In this document: positions 25,607 to 35,504 of the stretch, piece after piece
Layout of the letters: every line of letters begins with the position of its first letter
How positions within the stretch are numbered: position 1 is the stretch's first letter
From: Proteiniphilum sp. UBA4977
GTDB taxonomy: Bacteria > Bacteroidota > Bacteroidia > Bacteroidales > Dysgonomonadaceae
Reading direction: 5' to 3'
Length of the DNA stretch: 41,153 nucleotides
Assembly: GCA_002398565.1 (NCBI GenBank)
Contig: DGZP01000099.1
Coordinates: 31,227-72,379, forward strand
Notes under the pieces: model-generated
Databases searched by the model: none
What the model saw: only the letters and a program-made list of their open reading frames with translations
What the model was told of the DNA's origin: nothing
Program-made: the position numbers and the translations under genes

Positions 25607-28600
25607 ATGAGTAAAAAGTTCCCGGAATACAATCAACTAAATCTTTCAGAAGTTAACAAGGAGATGTTGAAATTGTGGGATGAGAAGGAGATTTTCAGGA
25701 AAAGTCTGGAAATACGCGAAGGACATCCCCGGTTTGTATTTTATGAGGGTCCTCCTTCTGCCAACGGCATGCCGGGGATCCATCATGTAATTGCACGATC
25801 CATCAAAGACATTTTCTGCCGTTACAAAACAATGAAAGGATTTCTGGTGAACCGGAAAGCCGGCTGGGATACCCATGGCCTGCCTGTGGAACTCGGCGTG
25901 GAAAAGTCAATGGGCATTACCAAGGAGGATATTGGAAAGAAAATATCCGTAGAGGAGTATAATGCAGCCTGTCGCACAGAAGTAATGAAATATACGCGGG
26001 AATGGGAAGATCTCACGCGGAAAATGGGTTACTGGGTGGACATGAGCGATCCTTACATTACTTACGACAATCGCTATATAGAAACACTCTGGTACCTGCT
26101 CAAAGAGCTGTACAAAAAAGATTACCTCTATAAGGGATATACCATACAACCCTATTCACCTGCCGCGGGAACAGGATTAAGTACACACGAACTTAATCAG
26201 CCCGGATGTTACCGTGATGTAAAGGATACCACCTGTACGGCGCAGTTCCTTATTAAGAACCCACTGCCCGAGTGGAAAGAATTTGGGGAGCCATTCTTTC
26301 TGGCATGGACAACCACGCCCTGGACATTGCCTTCGAACGTATTGCTGGCCGTAGGAAAGAATATTGATTATGTTGCGGTGCAGACCTATAACCCTTATAC
26401 AGGAAAACCCGTGACGTTGATACTGGCCAAGAATCTGCTTGGAACTTACTTTCCGGAGAAGAACAGTGCTTTGTCCCTTGATGAATACAAACCCGGAGAC
26501 AAGAATATCCCGTTCCATGTGCTCGACAAGGTATGGAAAGGTTCCGACCTTGCCGGGATCGGTTATGAACAGCTTATCGCATGGGTGAAAGCGACTGATA
26601 ATGCATTTAAAGTGGTGACGGGCGACTTCGTAACTACGGAAGATGGCACCGGAATTGTACATATTGCACCCACCTTCGGTGCGGATGACATGAAGGTAGG
26701 CAGGGAGAACGATGTGCCTGGTTTGTTACTTACCGATAAAGAAGGGAATCCACGCCCCATGGTGGATCTCACAGGTAAATTTTTCCGGCTCGAAGAGCTC
26801 GATCCGCTTTTTGTGAAGAACAACATGGATGCGGAACATTATAAAGAGTATGCGGGCCGCTATGTAAAAAACGAATATGACAATTCCCTCACCGAAGAGG
26901 ATGCTACGCTTGATGTGGATCTCTCCGTAATGCTGAAACAACAGAACCGTGCCTTTCGCATTGAAAAGCATGTACATACCTATCCCCACTGTTGGCGCAC
27001 CGACAAGCCGGTATTGTACTATCCCCTCGATAGCTGGTTTATCCGTACCACGGCAGCCCGTGACAAAATGATTGAACTCAACAATACCATCAACTGGAAG
27101 CCGCAGTCCACCGGTACAGGCCGTTTCGGCAAATGGCTCGAAAACCTGCAGGACTGGAACCTGAGCCGCAGTCGCTATTGGGGTACACCGTTACCCATCT
27201 GGCGTACAGAAGACGGCAAAGAGGAGAAATGTATCGGTTCGGTGAAAGAACTCTATGAGGAGATGAAGAAAGCACTGGATGCCGGTGTGATGACCGAACT
27301 CCCATGGAAGGATCTGGACCTGAACAGCTACAAGGAACTGCAATATGATCAGATTGACCTGCATCGCCCCTATGTGGACAATATTGTACTGGTATCGGAG
27401 AGTGGTAGGCCGATGAGGCGCGAGTCGGACCTGATCGATGTCTGGTTCGACAGTGGAGCAATGCCTTTCGCACAGGTTTTCTATCCCCACATTTCAGAAG
27501 ACGGGTTTCAGCGGGAGTTTCCTGCCGATTTTATCGCTGAGGGAGTGGATCAGACGCGCGGCTGGTTTTATACACTGCATGCAATCGCTTCGATGGTAAA
27601 GGGCAGTGTGGCATTTAAGAATGTGATATCCAACGGACTGGTATTGGATAAGAATGGTAATAAGATGTCCAAGCGTTTGGGAAATGCGGTGGATCCGTTT
27701 GATACCATCGGAAAACATGGTTCCGACCCGCTTCGCTGGTACATGATTACCAATGCGGCACCCTGGGATAATCTCAAATTCGATATAGAAGGAGTGGAGG
27801 AATCACGCAGGAAGTTCTTTGGTACACTTTACAATACCTATTCCTTTTTTGCTTTGTATGCCAATGTAGACAATTACATCGATCAGTATCCGCGGATTCC
27901 GGTTGAAAAGAGACCAGAAATAGACCGCTGGATCATCTCACTGTTGAACTCACTCGTGAGGGAGGTAGATCAGGGTTATGAGAATTACGAGCCGACCAAG
28001 GCAGGACGTGCCATAGCCGACTTCGTAAGCGACAATCTCAGTAACTGGTATGTGCGCCTGAACCGGAAACGTTTCTGGGGAGGTGAGATGACCGATGATA
28101 AATTGTCGGCCTACCAGACACTGTATCAGTGCTTGGTGACGGTAGCAAAGCTGATGGCGCCCATCGCCCCGTTTTATGCCGATAAGTTGTACCTCGACCT
28201 GATCTCCGTCACAAACAGCGAACGTCAAGAGTCGGTCCATTTGGCCGATTTTCCGGAGGCGGACGGAAAACTTATTGACCATCCGCTCGAGGAGCAGATG
28301 TACCTGGCACAAACTGCATCTTCCATTGTGCTGGCATTGCGTCGCAAAGTGAATATCAAAGTACGTCAGCCTCTTTCCAGAATCATGATTCCGGTGGTGG
28401 ATGAAGAACAGAAGCTATATATATCGTCTGTTGAGTCACTTATTCTCAGCGAAGTGAACGTCAAAGAACTGCATTTTGTGGATTCAGCCAGTGAGATACT
28501 TGTGAAACGGGTAAAGCCCGATTTTAAGAAGCTGGGGCCAAGATACGGAAAAATCATGAAGCCACTGGCGAGACATATTCAGGAGATGAGTAAGCACCAG

Positions 28601-29023
28601 ATTAATGAGCTGGAGAATACGGGTTCACTCCTCCTTGTGATAGATGGACAAGAGGCAGTGATTACAACCGACGATGTGGAGATTATCTCGGAGGATATCC
28701 CGGGATGGCTGGTAGGTAATGAAGGAAAGCTGACTGTGGCGCTCGATGTGACGATTACCGGAGAACTCGAAAAAGAGGGTATTGCCCGGGAACTGGTCAA
28801 CAGGATTCAAAATCTGCGTAAAGCAAAGGATTTTGCAATCACAGACCGCATCACCGTACGCATTTCATCTCACCCCGCTTTCAATGAAGCAATCACAACC
28901 AATGCCGGTTATATAAGAAATCAGGTGCTGGCCGATAAAGTCGAAATTGTGACGGAACTGCTTGATGATCAGATAGAAATAGATGATCAAGCTTTGACCG
29001 TCAGCATTCTTAAAAACAGTTGA
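25607..29023 (+). CDS. ileS: Isoleucyl-tRNA synthetase, IleS2 type with GIHH signature
   Basis: It charges tRNA-Ile with isoleucine. The ATG at 25607 gives 1138 residues; an in-frame TTG at 25583 is rejected. The class I signature, normally HxGH, reads GIHH at residues 57-60 (context PPSANGMP-GIHH-VIARS), with the first and third residues swapped. KMSKR is intact at 686-690. The editing domain occupies about 190-400 (TTPWTLPSN). The C-terminus is long and lacks a cysteine zinc ribbon, which places it in the eukaryote-like IleS2 group known for mupirocin tolerance. It has its own promoter and is followed by the traR/dksA-like operon. Confidence 0.96.
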   Translation: MSKKFPEYNQLNLSEVNKEMLKLWDEKEIFRKSLEIREGHPRFVFYEGPPSANGMPGIHHVIARSIKDIFCRYKTMKGFLVNRKAGWDTHGLPVELGVEKSMGITKEDIGKKISVEEYNAACRTEVMKYTREWEDLTRKMGYWVDMSDPYITYDNRYIETLWYLLKELYKKDYLYKGYTIQPYSPAAGTGLSTHELNQPGCYRDVKDTTCTAQFLIKNPLPEWKEFGEPFFLAWTTTPWTLPSNVLLAVGKNIDYVAVQTYNPYTGKPVTLILAKNLLGTYFPEKNSALSLDEYKPGDKNIPFHVLDKVWKGSDLAGIGYEQLIAWVKATDNAFKVVTGDFVTTEDGTGIVHIAPTFGADDMKVGRENDVPGLLLTDKEGNPRPMVDLTGKFFRLEELDPLFVKNNMDAEHYKEYAGRYVKNEYDNSLTEEDATLDVDLSVMLKQQNRAFRIEKHVHTYPHCWRTDKPVLYYPLDSWFIRTTAARDKMIELNNTINWKPQSTGTGRFGKWLENLQDWNLSRSRYWGTPLPIWRTEDGKEEKCIGSVKELYEEMKKALDAGVMTELPWKDLDLNSYKELQYDQIDLHRPYVDNIVLVSESGRPMRRESDLIDVWFDSGAMPFAQVFYPHISEDGFQREFPADFIAEGVDQTRGWFYTLHAIASMVKGSVAFKNVISNGLVLDKNGNKMSKRLGNAVDPFDTIGKHGSDPLRWYMITNAAPWDNLKFDIEGVEESRRKFFGTLYNTYSFFALYANVDNYIDQYPRIPVEKRPEIDRWIISLLNSLVREVDQGYENYEPTKAGRAIADFVSDNLSNWYVRLNRKRFWGGEMTDDKLSAYQTLYQCLVTVAKLMAPIAPFYADKLYLDLISVTNSERQESVHLADFPEADGKLIDHPLEEQMYLAQTASSIVLALRRKVNIKVRQPLSRIMIPVVDEEQKLYISSVESLILSEVNVKELHFVDSASEILVKRVKPDFKKLGPRYGKIMKPLARHIQEMSKHQINELENTGSLLLVIDGQEAVITTDDVEIISEDIPGWLVGNEGKLTVALDVTITGELEKEGIARELVNRIQNLRKAKDFAITDRITVRISSHPAFNEAITTNAGYIRNQVLADKVEIVTELLDDQIEIDDQALTVSILKNS

Positions 29024-29050
29024 GAATTATTTGTTTTATATGTATCTTTG
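29020..29050 (+). promoter_or_regulatory. Promoter of the dksA-like/lspA operon
   Basis: TTG (29020-29022, overlapping the ileS stop codon), a 20-bp spacer and TATCTTTG (29043-29050). The leader to the ATG at 29148 is about 90 bases. Confidence 0.65.
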
Positions 29051-29147
29051 TGAAGGTATGCAAAAGCAAACAGGCATTATATAATTCCGGTTGTTGTACA
29101 TAAACTCAGATTCCAATAAGAGGCATAGCCAATAAACATATATTATT

Positions 29148-29528
29148 ATGAGCGAGAAGACAAGATATTCAGACGAGGAACTGGAGGAATTCAGGGCCAT
29201 TATCAATGAAAAGTTACAGGTTGCCCGTCAGGAGTATGACAATTATCGTGCTGCCGTTACCAATACCGACGGTAACGATACCATTGATACATCTCCTACT
29301 TACAAGGTTCTTGAAGAAGGTGCTTCCACTCTCTCAAAAGAGGAAGCGGGTCGTCTGGCACAACGTCAGATGAAGTTCATTCAAAACTTACAGGCTGCAT
29401 TAGTACGCATTGAGAATGGGACATACGGCATTTGCCGCGAAACAGGCAAGCTGATCCCGAAGGAGCGCCTTCGCGCAGTGCCTCATGCCACATTGAGCAT
29501 TGAGGCCAAGTCTGCCAAGAAAAAGTAA
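29148..29528 (+). CDS. TraR/DksA-family protein with degenerate zinc finger
   Basis: A 126-residue protein. A coiled-coil hairpin occupies about residues 8-80, and the C-terminal DksA-like segment is YGICRETGKLIPKERL followed by RAVPHATLSIEAK. DksA proteins bind the RNA polymerase secondary channel and modulate transcription with ppGpp. Compared with the E. coli pattern CxxC-x17-CxxC, only the first Cys is kept; the other three positions are Thr, Ser and Ala, so zinc binding by this site is unlikely. This state appears typical of Bacteroidetes homologues. lspA begins 10 bases after its stop, so the two are cotranscribed. Confidence 0.9.
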   Translation: MSEKTRYSDEELEEFRAIINEKLQVARQEYDNYRAAVTNTDGNDTIDTSPTYKVLEEGASTLSKEEAGRLAQRQMKFIQNLQAALVRIENGTYGICRETGKLIPKERLRAVPHATLSIEAKSAKKK

Positions 29529-29538
29529 GATCTGCCGG

Positions 29539-30210
29539 ATGAAGAATTGTACACACAAGGCCTGGATGGCCGTAGCAGTTGTTCTTCTGGTTCTTCTGGT
29601 TGATCAGCTTTCCAAGATATGGGTGAAAACGCACATGGGTTTGTACGACTCCATACCGGTTACCGACTGGTTCCGGATTTATTTTGTGGAGAATAATGGA
29701 ATGGCTTTTGGCATTGAAGCGGGTGGAAAACTCTTTCTGTCACTTTTTCGTATTGTTGCGGTTGTGATGATCATCTTCTATATCAGTAGACTGGTGAAGG
29801 AGAATTATAAAACCGGATTTATCGTGTGTGTTACACTCGTCCTGGCGGGTGCCACCGGAAATATTATCGACAGCATCTTCTATGGCGCCATTTTTGAAGC
29901 CAGTTATCCGGGACATGTGGCTTCCCTGGTGCCGTGGGGCGAAGGATATTCGTCGCTCCTTCACGGTAAGGTTGTGGATATGCTGTACTTTCCGTTGTTC
30001 AGCGGTACCTGGCCCCACTGGGTGCCAATGGTGGGTGGAGACGAGTTCCTTTTTTTTCGCTTTATCTTTAATATTGCCGATTCGGCGATTACCGTGGGTG
30101 TTATCCTGATTCTGCTGTTTTATAGAAGAACGTTGTCCTATTCGTTGCTGTCGAAAACAGAACGGGATAAATTAGACAAAGAAAAACAGGCAAAGGAAAG
30201 TGAAATCTAA
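29539..30210 (+). CDS. lspA: Lipoprotein signal peptidase (signal peptidase II)
   Basis: This inner-membrane aspartyl protease removes signal peptides from diacylglyceryl-modified prolipoproteins. The ATG at 29539 gives 223 residues; an upstream in-frame TTG lies inside the dksA-like gene. Helix 1 has VLLVLLVDQLSKIWV. Conserved boxes are VENNGMAFG, GATGNIIDSIFYG with the first catalytic Asp, and FRFIFNIADSAITVGV with the second. The stretch between the two Asp boxes is longer than in E. coli LspA, as usual in Bacteroidetes. Demand is high here: at least six proteins in this window have lipoboxes. The downstream DUF4296 gene overlaps its 3' end. Confidence 0.96.
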   Translation: MKNCTHKAWMAVAVVLLVLLVDQLSKIWVKTHMGLYDSIPVTDWFRIYFVENNGMAFGIEAGGKLFLSLFRIVAVVMIIFYISRLVKENYKTGFIVCVTLVLAGATGNIIDSIFYGAIFEASYPGHVASLVPWGEGYSSLLHGKVVDMLYFPLFSGTWPHWVPMVGGDEFLFFRFIFNIADSAITVGVILILLFYRRTLSYSLLSKTERDKLDKEKQAKESEI

Positions 30211-31066
30211 TCTTGCTTCATATTTTTTATTTACCATCGCGGTGGTAGTATGGATCTCCTCCTGTCAGAACCGCCCGAAGGAAGTATTGAACAGGAAGCA
30301 GATGGAACAGGTCTTGTATGATGTATATGTTGCCGAGGCAATTATAGAGAGTGATTATCAGCATTTCGATACACCCGAAAAAAAAGAGGCATATATCAAC
30401 GAGGTCTTTAAAGCACATCAGATCACACCGGCTCGGTGGGATACGTCGTTGTCGTGGTATTCCGACAGAATAGATTTGTATCTGAAGATGAATGATTCTG
30501 TAAAGGCGAGGCTGCAGCGGGCACGCACCGACATAGATACCCGGCTTTCAGCACAACAGACACAGCAGTATACAGCAGACCCGTCTCTGTTTCAACCATC
30601 CTACATCCCGCGGACGTTTGTCTTTTCCATGCCATCACCCAGAAACGGGTTCCGGTTTCAACTGGATTCAACGGATATAAATGAGAAAATCCCCGACGAT
30701 CGTTTCTCTTTTACATTCAGTGCGATTGGTATACCGCCACTCTACAATACACGTTTTTTCTCTCTGCTTACCCTGCAATATACGGATACGACCCTTTATC
30801 AACAGGTAGACATCACTGAAAACAAAACCTATAGTATGGTTGCTTCGAAGTTTATTGAAAATGATACGCTTTCGCAAATACAAGGTTTTGTACATCTGCA
30901 GGATACCACCTCTGTAGCCTTACAAATAAAACTATACGATATATTCCTTGGGAACAAGCCAGATCCGCAGGATACGATACCGCAACAATTACAGGATATT
31001 ATACCGGAAGACGAACGGCTTTTGCACAGAGAACGCTTAAAAATGGACGACAATGATTCTTTATAG
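30200..31066 (+). CDS. DUF4296 lipoprotein
   Basis: A 288-residue predicted lipoprotein starting at GTG (30200), preceded by AAAGGAA and overlapping lspA by 11 bases, which implies translational coupling. The signal ends ISSC. The DUF4296 domain covers about residues 28-110 (LNRKQMEQVLYDVYVAEAII, AHQITPARWDTSLSWY). This domain is largely restricted to Bacteroidetes and commonly sits beside lspA; its function is unknown. The rest has beta-strand character (FRFQLDSTDIN, FSFTFSAIGIPP) and ends in a charged tail. Confidence 0.88.
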   Translation: MKSNLASYFLFTIAVVVWISSCQNRPKEVLNRKQMEQVLYDVYVAEAIIESDYQHFDTPEKKEAYINEVFKAHQITPARWDTSLSWYSDRIDLYLKMNDSVKARLQRARTDIDTRLSAQQTQQYTADPSLFQPSYIPRTFVFSMPSPRNGFRFQLDSTDINEKIPDDRFSFTFSAIGIPPLYNTRFFSLLTLQYTDTTLYQQVDITENKTYSMVASKFIENDTLSQIQGFVHLQDTTSVALQIKLYDIFLGNKPDPQDTIPQQLQDIIPEDERLLHRERLKMDDNDSL

Positions 31067-31111
31067 AAAAAAGCAATTGACCATTGGTAATTTCTTTTTT
31101 AGATAATTTAC

Positions 31112-31119
31112 TACATTTG
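31112..31119 (+). promoter_or_regulatory. -7 box for ppdK
   Basis: TACATTTG fits TAnnTTTG, 60 bases upstream of the ATG. The nearest upstream TTG (31084-31086) is too distant (25 bp) for a standard -33 element. Confidence 0.5.
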
Positions 31120-31179
31120 CGAACAGAAAATTTTTACTGGAAGTATTTTAACATTTAATTATCATTTTACGACATCACG

Positions 31180-33900
31180 ATGGAAAAGAAAAGAGTGTAT
31201 ACCTTTGGGAGCGGTGCCGCAGAAGGACGCGCGGACATGAAAAACCTGCTTGGCGGCAAGGGGGCAAACCTGGCTGAAATGAACCTGATCGGTGTACCCG
31301 TTCCTCCCGGCTTCACAATTACTACGGAGGTCTGTACGGAGTACAACGAATTGGGCAGGGATTACGTGATTGGCATCCTGAAAGAAGAGGTGGAAAATGC
31401 TGTTTCACGTATTGAAGAGCTCACGGGAACCAGGTTCGGAAATAAGGAAAATCCATGTCTGGTGTCGGTACGCTCGGGAGCCCGGGTATCGATGCCGGGT
31501 ATGATGGATACCGTATTAAACCTTGGCCTCAATGACGATGCCGTGGAAGGAATCGCGAAGAAATCGGGCAATGAACGCTTTGCCTGGGATTCGTACCGCC
31601 GCTTTGTGCAGATGTACGGGGATGTGGTATTGGGATTGAAACCACAAAGCAAGGAAGATATCGATCCTTTTGAGGAGATCATGGAGGAAATGAAGAAATC
31701 AAAAGGGATTGAGCTGGATACAGATCTCACTACGGACGATTTGAAAGAGCTGGTTATACGATTCAAGGAGGCAGTGAAGGAAAAGACCGGACACGACTTC
31801 CCGATAAACCCATGGGATCAGCTCTGGGGGGCCGTATGTGCCGTGTTCGATAGCTGGATGAACGAGCGTGCCATACTTTACCGGAAAATGAACAACTTCC
31901 CGGAAGAGTGGGGTACTGCGGTGAATGTGCAGGCCATGGTATATGGAAACATGGGAAAGACTTCCGGTACCGGAGTTGCCTTCACGCGTGATGCCGCCAC
32001 CGGAGAAGATATCTTTAACGGCGAATACCTTATCGATGCACAGGGAGAGGATGTGGTTGCCGGCGTACGCACTCCTCAGCAGATCACCATCGAGGGCTCA
32101 CGTCGCTGGGCAAGGATGCAGGGAATATCTGAAGAGGAACGCATAGCCAAATACCCTTCTCTCGAAGAAGCACTGCCTGAATGTGCAAAGGAACTGATGA
32201 CAGTACAGCAAAAGCTGGAAGACTATTTCAAGGATATGCAGGATCTGGAGTTTACCATTCAGGATGGGAAGCTATGGTTGTTGCAGACGCGTAGCGGAAA
32301 ACGTACGGGTGCTGCCATGGTGAAAATAGCCATAGATATGTTCCATCAGGGATATATTGATGAAAAAACCCTATTGAAGCGATGTGATCCCGAGAAACTC
32401 GATGAGTTGCTGCACCCTGTATTTGATAAAAAGGCGATAGCTGTTGCAAAATCAATTACGCACGGATTACCCGCTTCTCCCGGAGCAGCAACAGGTCAGA
32501 TAGTTTTTCACGCCGATGAAGCCGAACAATGGCATAAGGAAGGTAAAAAAGTGATTCTCTGCCGTATTGAGACTTCGCCAGAGGACCTGCGTGGTATGGC
32601 CAGCTCACAGGGAATACTGACAGCCCGCGGAGGGATGACCTCACATGCCGCGGTGGTGGCACGTGGTATGGGTAAATGCTGCGTGTCGGCAGCCAATAAC
32701 GTGATCATCGATTATAAATCACGCGCAATGAATATTAACGGGCGGGAGCTGAAAGAGGGAGACTGGATTTCACTGGATGGCTCTACGGGATATGTATATG
32801 AGGGAAGAATACAGACACAGGACGCCGAACTCGACGCCAACTTTACCGAATTGATGGCCCTGGCTGAAAAGTATACCCGCATGGATGTAAGAACCAATGC
32901 TGATACACCTCATGATGCACTGGTAGCCCGTAATTTCGGTGCGAAGGGAATCGGATTATGCCGTACGGAGCATATGTTCTTTGAGGAGGACAAGATTGTG
33001 CCCATGCGTGAGATGATTCTTGCCAAGGATGAAGAAGGGCGCCGCAAAGCGTTGGAGAAGTTATTGCCATTGCAGAAGAAAGACTTCCATGGTATTTTCA
33101 GGGCAATGGATGGGTATGCTGTCACCATCCGTCTGCTCGACCCGCCACTGCACGAATTTGTACCTCACGATGAAAAAGGGCAGATGGAGATGGCAAGGGT
33201 GATGGGTATTTCCTATAAAGATATCCACGACCGGGTGGAAGGTCTTATGGAGTCTAACCCGATGTTGGGTCTCCGTGGTTGCCGTCTTGGCAATCTCTAT
33301 CCCGAAATTACAGAGATGCAAACCCGGGCCATCATGGAAACTGCCCTGGAGCTTAAGAGGGAGGGGATAGAAGTCATTCCCGAGATCATGGTACCCCTCA
33401 CCGGTATTGTATACGAGTTTACAGCGCAGAAAGAGATTATTGAAAAGACTATTCAGTGGGTATTTGCGGAAAAAAGCGATTCGGTGGAATACAAGATTGG
33501 AACAATGATTGAGATTCCCCGTGCAGCACTTACAGCCCATAAAATCGCCAAGGAAGCCGATTTCTTCTCTTTCGGAACCAATGATCTGACACAGATGACC
33601 TTTGGCTACAGCCGCGACGATGTGGCGAAGTTTCTGCCGATGTATCTCGATAAGGGTATTCTCAAACAGGATCCTTTCGCGGTACTCGACCAGAATGGAG
33701 TGGGGCAGCTTGTACGCATGGCAGTGCAGAAGGGACGTGAAGTGAAGCCATCGCTGAAATGCGGTATCTGCGGAGAACATGGTGGTGAGCCCTCATCGGT
33801 AAAATTCTGTCATACCGTAGGGTTGAATTACGTTTCCTGTTCCCCCTTCCGCGTGCCCATTGCACGTCTTGCAGCTGCACAGGCAGCCATTGAAGGGTAA
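31180..33900 (+). CDS. ppdK: Pyruvate, phosphate dikinase
   Basis: It interconverts pyruvate + ATP + phosphate with phosphoenolpyruvate + AMP + pyrophosphate, and in anaerobic Bacteroidetes serves glycolysis or gluconeogenesis. The 906-residue length is standard. The N-terminal ATP-grasp domain begins YTFGSG and includes LGGKGANLAEM and GMMDTVLNLGLND. The swivelling domain has GGMTSHAAVVARGMGK with the catalytic His489. The C-terminal TIM-barrel has GLCRTEHMF, NPMLGLRGCRLG, FSFGTNDLTQM and KCGICGEHGG with active-site Cys864. It is monocistronic, with its own -7 box and a strong hairpin downstream. Confidence 0.97.
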   Translation: MEKKRVYTFGSGAAEGRADMKNLLGGKGANLAEMNLIGVPVPPGFTITTEVCTEYNELGRDYVIGILKEEVENAVSRIEELTGTRFGNKENPCLVSVRSGARVSMPGMMDTVLNLGLNDDAVEGIAKKSGNERFAWDSYRRFVQMYGDVVLGLKPQSKEDIDPFEEIMEEMKKSKGIELDTDLTTDDLKELVIRFKEAVKEKTGHDFPINPWDQLWGAVCAVFDSWMNERAILYRKMNNFPEEWGTAVNVQAMVYGNMGKTSGTGVAFTRDAATGEDIFNGEYLIDAQGEDVVAGVRTPQQITIEGSRRWARMQGISEEERIAKYPSLEEALPECAKELMTVQQKLEDYFKDMQDLEFTIQDGKLWLLQTRSGKRTGAAMVKIAIDMFHQGYIDEKTLLKRCDPEKLDELLHPVFDKKAIAVAKSITHGLPASPGAATGQIVFHADEAEQWHKEGKKVILCRIETSPEDLRGMASSQGILTARGGMTSHAAVVARGMGKCCVSAANNVIIDYKSRAMNINGRELKEGDWISLDGSTGYVYEGRIQTQDAELDANFTELMALAEKYTRMDVRTNADTPHDALVARNFGAKGIGLCRTEHMFFEEDKIVPMREMILAKDEEGRRKALEKLLPLQKKDFHGIFRAMDGYAVTIRLLDPPLHEFVPHDEKGQMEMARVMGISYKDIHDRVEGLMESNPMLGLRGCRLGNLYPEITEMQTRAIMETALELKREGIEVIPEIMVPLTGIVYEFTAQKEIIEKTIQWVFAEKSDSVEYKIGTMIEIPRAALTAHKIAKEADFFSFGTNDLTQMTFGYSRDDVAKFLPMYLDKGILKQDPFAVLDQNGVGQLVRMAVQKGREVKPSLKCGICGEHGGEPSSVKFCHTVGLNYVSCSPFRVPIARLAAAQAAIEG

Positions 33901-33929
33901 TGAAACCGATGGACAGGGATATTTTTTTT

Positions 33930-33957
33930 ACAGAGACGCCACCCGTGGCGTCTCTGT
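33930..33957 (+). terminator. Hairpin terminator after ppdK
   Basis: ACAGAGACGCCAC (33930-33942) is perfectly complementary to GTGGCGTCTCTGT (33945-33957), with two bases between. It lies 29 bases after the ppdK stop. The T-run downstream is poor, while eight Ts lie just before the stem. Confidence 0.7.
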
Positions 33958-34139
33958 GCTTATAACTACTTTTAACCATCAGACCATTTGGCTGCTAAGG
34001 GGATTATCATTACTTTTACATCTGTTATTCTACACCGATTAACTTGTGAAAATAAGCTTTGAAGTTAATTTGTGAATGTGATAGATTCAAAGATGTGATG
34101 ATTTAATCTACAAATCGTTAAATCAGTAAATCAACTAAT

Positions 34140-35504
34140 ATGAAGTATTCTGTGAAGATATTGTTCTTACTTGTAGCATTGTCAACTGCTTCCTTTCTTG
34201 TGGCTCAAAACAATGTAATTGACGAGATTGTCTGGGTTGTGGGCGACGAAGCCATCCTGAAATCGGAGGTGGAAGAATATCGCAAAGAAATTCTGATGCA
34301 AAATCAGCGTATCGAAGGAGATCCCTATTGTTTTATCCCGGAGCAACTGGCTATCCGGAAACTTTTTCTGGATCAGGCCAAGCTTGACAGCATTGAAGTG
34401 CAGGAATCCAATGTGAACCGTTCACTTGAGTATCTGATCAATGAATATATTGCTTCCACCGGTTCTGTAGAACGGCTTGAAGAATATTACGGGAAAAGTC
34501 TGGCCGGTATCAGGGAGGACATGCGTGAACAGATACGCGAACAGCAGCTCGTGGAGGGGGTGCAGCAGAAGCACTTCGGAAATGTACAACTGACTCCGTC
34601 TGAAATAAGAAAATACTATAATAGCCTTCCTCAGGACAGTCTTCCGTTTATCCCTACCACGTTGGAAGTACAGATCATCACAGTGGAACCGAAAGTACCC
34701 CTGCAAGAGATAGACAAGGTGAAGGAGCGGCTGCGTGAATATACCGATCAGATAAATAGTGGACAGAGAGACTTTTCTACGCTGGCCCTGTTGCATTCCG
34801 AGGATCCTTCTGCGATGAAAGGAGGTGAACTGGGATTTATGACCCGGTCGCAGCTGGTTCCCGAGTTTGCCAGCGTGGCTTTTGCCCTGAACGATCCGAA
34901 GAAGGTATCGAATGTGGTAGAATCCGAATATGGATTCCATATTATCCAATTGATTGAACGACGTGGCGATATGGGCAATTTCAGGCATATCCTGCTGAAA
35001 CCCAAGGTGCCCCAGGAATCGCTCGATACGGCGCTGGTGAGGCTTGATTCAATCAGTAGTGGCATCACACAGGGAAAAATCACGTTCGACGAGGCTGCCA
35101 CCTATCTTTCCGCCGATAAAGATACGCGCAATAACAAGGGGATTATGGTAAATAATTCCCGTGGCTCCGCAAATGGAGGAACACCTCGTTTCGCCCTGAA
35201 TGAACTGAATCAGGATATCGCAAAAGTTGTGGGCGAAATGAAAGAGGGTGAGATATCAAAACCCTTTATCATGCTCAACGAAAAAGGGCGACAAGTAGCG
35301 GCAATGGTGAAGATCTCCGCACGAAACGAAGGACATAAAGCCAACATCAATAATGACTATCAGACCATCAAGCAAATGGCAGAAAATGCCAGGCAGCAGA
35401 AGTTGGTAGATGAGTGGCTTCAGGAAAAAATAAACAAGACTTATGTGCGCATCGATCCTGCATGGCAGGGATGCGAACTCAAATACAAAGGATGGCAGAA
35501 ATAA
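34140..35504 (+). CDS. surA: SurA-like periplasmic chaperone / peptidyl-prolyl isomerase
   Basis: A 454-residue exported protein with a signal peptide ending near VAQNNVIDEIVWVVGDEAILKSEVE, the usual SurA N-terminus. The SurA N-terminal helical domain covers about residues 22-165. Parvulin domain 1 covers about 173-275, with FSTLALLHSEDPSAMKGGELGF and ESEYGFHIIQL. A second, less conserved parvulin-like domain covers about 280-390 (FRHILLKPKV). It probably escorts beta-barrel proteins, such as SusC and LptD, through the periplasm. It overlaps the OstA-like gene by 13 bases, a coupling that supports an outer-membrane assembly role. Confidence 0.92.
   Translation: MKYSVKILFLLVALSTASFLVAQNNVIDEIVWVVGDEAILKSEVEEYRKEILMQNQRIEGDPYCFIPEQLAIRKLFLDQAKLDSIEVQESNVNRSLEYLINEYIASTGSVERLEEYYGKSLAGIREDMREQIREQQLVEGVQQKHFGNVQLTPSEIRKYYNSLPQDSLPFIPTTLEVQIITVEPKVPLQEIDKVKERLREYTDQINSGQRDFSTLALLHSEDPSAMKGGELGFMTRSQLVPEFASVAFALNDPKKVSNVVESEYGFHIIQLIERRGDMGNFRHILLKPKVPQESLDTALVRLDSISSGITQGKITFDEAATYLSADKDTRNNKGIMVNNSRGSANGGTPRFALNELNQDIAKVVGEMKEGEISKPFIMLNEKGRQVAAMVKISARNEGHKANINNDYQTIKQMAENARQQKLVDEWLQEKINKTYVRIDPAWQGCELKYKGWQK

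Noticed and set aside
33061..33780. 239-codon ORF opposite ppdK
   Set aside because: Antisense shadow of a conserved ppdK region. His/Cys-rich composition reflects reversed ppdK codons.
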